Shown here piece after piece: positions 31,268-34,193 of a DNA stretch of 34,193 nucleotides (position 1 is the stretch's first letter; every line of letters begins with the position of its first letter). The notes under the pieces are model-generated. The model worked only from the letters and a program-made list of their open reading frames with translations. It did not search any database and was not told the DNA's origin. Made by a program: the position numbers and the translations under genes. Source of the DNA: Gnetum montanum (taxonomy: Eukaryota > Streptophyta > Gnetopsida > Gnetales > Gnetaceae); the NCBI GenBank assembly GCA_015680685.1, contig MNCI01008951.1:2333-36525 (forward strand). The letters run 5' to 3'.

Positions 31268-31284
31268 CAACAAAGAGGGGCCAT
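31268..31284 (+). other. Polypurine tract of element E
   Basis: CAACAAAGAGGGGCCAT abuts the TGAAACACC start of the 3' LTR. It has the purine run expected for plus-strand priming. Confidence 0.75.
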
Positions 31285-32819
31285 TGAAACACCGTGAAAA
31301 TTGCAAGTCGGCCTCAGGAAAAAATTCGCAATTTAGGCAAGGGCGCATGTTAGAAGTCCATAAGAGAGAATAAGAGAGAGCAACACCAAGAGGCGCGTAA
31401 CATCAAGTCTTCAACTTCTTGTGCAGATGCCTAATCTTACTATGTTTTCTCTGTTTATGCTATACCACGCGATGTAGCGTAATGGTGCTTAGCGTGATTC
31501 TGTTTAAACATAGTTCGGCATCAGAAGGCTAGTTACTTCGGCATAGGGAGAGGCTTGAGCAGCGCAATATGCGATTTCTTGTATATTTTGCTAAGTCTTT
31601 TGTTCAAGGTCAGGTTTACGCTCTGTTACGCACAGCAGCGTAATGAGCTCCAAAACAGTCAAAGGCAAAGTCTAAGAAAGTGCGATTGCTCATCATACGC
31701 TCATTAAGCAATGCAACGTATTACAACGTATTGCATTTCCAAGCTAAACATTGTTTTACGCTTCATCACGCGCGGCCGCTTAAGTAAGCGTAGAACAGCT
31801 TAAACCCATGGCTTCCATGTTATGTTATGCTCGTACATGCAACGCAGTGTGAATAAGCGTAATCTAAGCCAAAGACAGTTGAAGTATGCTCGACGCGCAT
31901 CTGTTCTTTACACGCACAATACACAAATGAGCGTATTGTGCGTGGTCATGAAGTTTGACACAAAAATGGTCAGGCCAACAGCACCCGAAACATTCGGGAC
32001 ACACGTCATCAGGGTTGCGCCTTTTACACAGGACGTCGTAGCCTATAAATACCCTAGTTGACAAAGATACAGGGGTTGGTAAAATCAAAAAGCAAAAAGA
32101 CATTTTTTTTAGCACGGGAGCACTTATCAGTTTAGAGTAGAGATACAGAGAGCAGCACTTTGGCGATTGTTGACAGCATCACCTTACAGTAGAGATAGAG
32201 CACTGTTCGCGTGAGCATCGGCAACAAGAGTAATCGTTCTTTGGAGAAGACACAATTTTCCCCATCAGCGACCACTGGCCGTCCAAAACAGAAACTACCT
32301 AAGGTGAAAGAAGCAGATCCAAGATCGTGGGATCATCCTGCACGGTTCACAGGCTCTATTGGTCAGAAACAGTTGATCGATAGATGTCAGAGCTTGACCT
32401 TCCTTGCATCCCGGCTTTAGCCCACGAGGTAGACCAGACTTCCGTTTGGACAGTTTTCTTGTTGTTTTGTGCTTGCTTTATATCCAGTAATTGGGGTCTC
32501 CCCAGTGTAATGAGATATATAAAATATACATCTTTCAAGTCAAAGAATAGATCTTGAAACTACGTGTTTCTATCGTGTTAGCCTCTTCTTACAATTTTTC
32601 TACGTCGTTTTCCCCTCATTTTGCGATCCCTCGAATCAGATCGTTCCACGAGATATTCATCGGTTTACTGATTAGTAAGTCCCTGTCTGATCGACAAGAC
32701 CGTTCAGGGCACCGCAGATTCGTTGTTCCAGCATAGCCCTCGCACGGATCCGTGGTTAAAACTGTGTACGCGGGATTTGATTTGGTATTTTCCAGCTGCC
32801 GACGCTTTCCGTTGTTACA
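31285..32819 (+). repeat. Element E 3' LTR (1535 bp)
   Basis: It starts TGAAACACCG and ends GTTACA. It has a TATA box at 32044-32051. It retains about 26 bases near 32597-32622 that are missing from the 5' LTR. Differences from the 5' copy are mostly transitions at CpG or CHG sites. Confidence 0.94.
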
Positions 32820-32824
32820 AAGGT
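32820..32824 (+). repeat. Target site duplication of element E, right copy
   Basis: AAGGT, identical to 17036-17040. Element D sequence resumes directly after it. Confidence 0.96.
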
Positions 32825-33533
32825 AGGCCACCTTCCCAGGAAACTAACTGACCCTGGGAGTCCCTTAATCTATTTGTAGATCATTGGAAATAAACCACAT
32901 AGGGCTCTTCTTAACTTAGGTTTCGGAGTCAACTTAATTTCATGAGAGATGTATCACTCCTGGAACCTGCCCCAACTTAAGAAGAGAAACATTCAACTAG
33001 AGCTGGTAGACTAGTCCATCACCATTCCCTTGGCATTGGTGGAGGAAATCATTACCACTATGTGTGGTTGGTCTTACCCAATTTATTTTCTGGTGATTGA
33101 AGTGAACAACAACAAAGGGGACTTCCCAATTATAATGGGAAGGGCATGGCTTAGTATAGTAGATGCATGCCTTAGGATCCACAATCTTTCCTTGGAAATT
33201 TCCAAGATAAAAATTTGTGAAAAGATCGAGAAGAGGAAAGTTCCATGCATCACATACAGTGATTCATCGGGTGATGACATGGAGGAAATGCCTCCATGTG
33301 ACAGGTATGTCCAAGAAACTTTGAACCAAAGATGCCTGTATGTAGCAACCACACTAGAAGTAGTAGACACCCGGTGGTTGAAAGCTACTAGAAGGAGCAG
33401 AAAAATGTGCATGGAACGAACTGAGGAAACCCATTCCCACAACGAAGGCATAGACACATTGAAATATGAGCATCGCCAAATTCCACCCCTCAACCTAAGA
33501 ACATCAATTGGGAGAATTTGGGCACTTCTATGA
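32825..33533 (+). pseudogene. Element D gag-protease, 3' segment with dead protease
   Basis: Continues the D frame after element E. The blocks AGGCCACCTTCCCAGG onward, WNLPQLKKRNIQLEL, CGWSYPIYFLVIEVNNN, FPIIMGRAWLS and CMERTEETH match A (2937-3645). The catalytic D-S-G of A (3021-3029) reads N-L-G here: AAC at 32913-32915 replaces Asp, so this protease copy is dead. Stops occur near 32876, 32945 and 33012. The last 167 codons (33030-33533) are open and end with TGA at 33531, close to where A's frame continues a little further. Confidence 0.87.
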
Positions 33534-34193
33534 AATTCAAACAAACATTCATTATTTCGGATCTCTCCCTTACAACTCAATCATGGGGGAGATGGCCACC
33601 TATGCTGATCATATGGGCCCTCAGTTTTTTTTATTTTTTTTACATGTTTTTTATTTACAACATTTTTGTTTTACAAATTTCTTTAACTTTTCTAGTTTTT
33701 GTTTTACATCATCATTATACTTTTCCACTTGTTGTGTGTGTGTGTGTGTTCCACCCTGTAAGTTTGTCCCATAATAAGCATTCTTCATGATGGTATGAAC
33801 TATTTTCATATTGATTACTAATGTTTGGTTTTTACCTTTAAGTCACAATGTTGATACTAAGGTATGTTTCTTTTGATATGGCAGGCAATGAGATCACTTC
33901 ATCCATCCATCCACCAATTTCTATGGTTTCTCTTGGCTTGGAAATGTACAGTCACCTTTTTAATAAGAACTTTAACGAATCAGTGACTTGGCATTCTCAA
34001 ACTAAGGAAGGACACAAGGATTGAAAAGGGTGTGACTTCAAGGGAACTTGATGCTTTTGTGTTGGTCATTCTCTTGGGTGCTTGAATGTTTCTTCTTGAG
34101 TTTTCTTGTTGTTCCGATGTTACCCAATTATCAGAAGATGAGACAATAAAAATAAAAAGTCTTTGCATGGTGTGGTTCTCACGCATAAAAACA
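33534..34193 (+). other. Element D non-coding region after protease
   Basis: Matches A from about 3646 to 4320, including the ATCATGGGGG motif (33580), T-rich tract, TG repeat (about 33733-33749), CATCCATCCATCC run (33899) and the GGGTGTGACTTCAAGGGAA box. No gene seen. It continues beyond the window. Confidence 0.8.

Larger units (their letters stand above)
17041..32819 (+). mobile_element. Element E: 15.8-kb Tat/Ogre-like Ty3/gypsy retrotransposon with an antisense gene
   Basis: LTRs of 1509 and 1535 bp begin TGAAACACC and end in CA, flanked by AAGGT duplications. The order is gag, protease, about 4 kb of spacer carrying a spliced gene on the minus strand, reverse transcriptase, RNase H, a second (archaeal-type) RNase H, integrase, tandem repeats, PPT and LTR. 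The RT-RH-INT order marks Ty3/gypsy. The second RNase H, the large size, the spacer between protease and RT and the 3' minisatellite are features known from the Tat/Ogre lineage. By hand I count about 70 substitutions between the LTRs, near 4.7 percent, so the insertion is not recent. All coding parts are broken. It contains the 392-base assembly gap. Confidence 0.92.
13352..34193 (+). mobile_element. Element D: sister copy of A, split by element E, 3' end outside the window
   Basis: A full 5' LTR, PBS and gag-protease frame run to 17040, where element E is inserted. D resumes at 32825 (32820-32824 is the target duplication) with the protease region and the start of the non-coding region, and leaves the window at 34193. 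Order and sequence follow A throughout. D contains the same post-protease DNA as A and no pol in the part visible, which supports a gag-protease-only family. Confidence 0.88.

Overview
This window looks like repeat-dense nuclear DNA of a seed plant, probably an angiosperm with a large genome; I cannot name the species. Nearly all of it belongs to four nested, decayed LTR retrotransposons of the Ty3/gypsy superfamily, all on the + strand. There is a 392-base assembly gap at 20629-21020 and single N bases at 23643 and 28012. No bacterial-type operon, rRNA, tRNA gene, CRISPR array or intact host gene was seen.

Layout. Element A runs from the left edge to 6611. It has a partial 5' LTR, a tRNA-Asp-type primer binding site, a broken gag-protease gene, about 2 kb of non-coding DNA and a full 3' LTR with TGATGAG...CTCATCA ends. 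A sits inside a divergent relative, element C (6612-13351). C keeps a gag remnant, a non-coding middle, a second broken gene with coiled-coil character (9707-12435) and a truncated 3' LTR. Element D (13352 to beyond the right edge) is a sister copy of A inserted into the LTR of C. D is split by element E (17041-32819), a 15.8-kb element with 1.5-kb LTRs and a perfect 5-bp target duplication (AAGGT).

A, C and D share an Athila-like protease or gag style, the PBS type and GATATC-rich promoters. A keeps gag and protease but shows no reverse transcriptase or integrase. D matches A just after protease, so the missing pol looks like a family trait: these are probably non-autonomous elements using another element's enzymes. 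E carries gag, protease, reverse transcriptase, RNase H, a second RNase H and integrase, so it resembles the Tat/Ogre group of large plant elements.

The most unusual feature is in E, between protease and reverse transcriptase. Here the MINUS strand holds a multi-exon gene (23099 to about 26084). Five GT-AG introns of 70-138 bp keep one reading frame through six exons, with a possible seventh, 5'-most exon. The upstream part reads as an FCP1/NIF-like HAD phosphatase domain and the downstream part as an unrecognised, retroelement-style protein. Because the gene is antisense to the element's RNA, its introns would survive retrotransposition. It may lie inside a sense-strand intron like that of Ogre elements. 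Two related minisatellites, one after protease and one after integrase, flank the antisense gene plus pol.

All coding regions carry stops or frameshifts, and most stops fit C-to-T decay of CAG, CAA, CGA or TGG codons, as expected for methylated, silenced elements.
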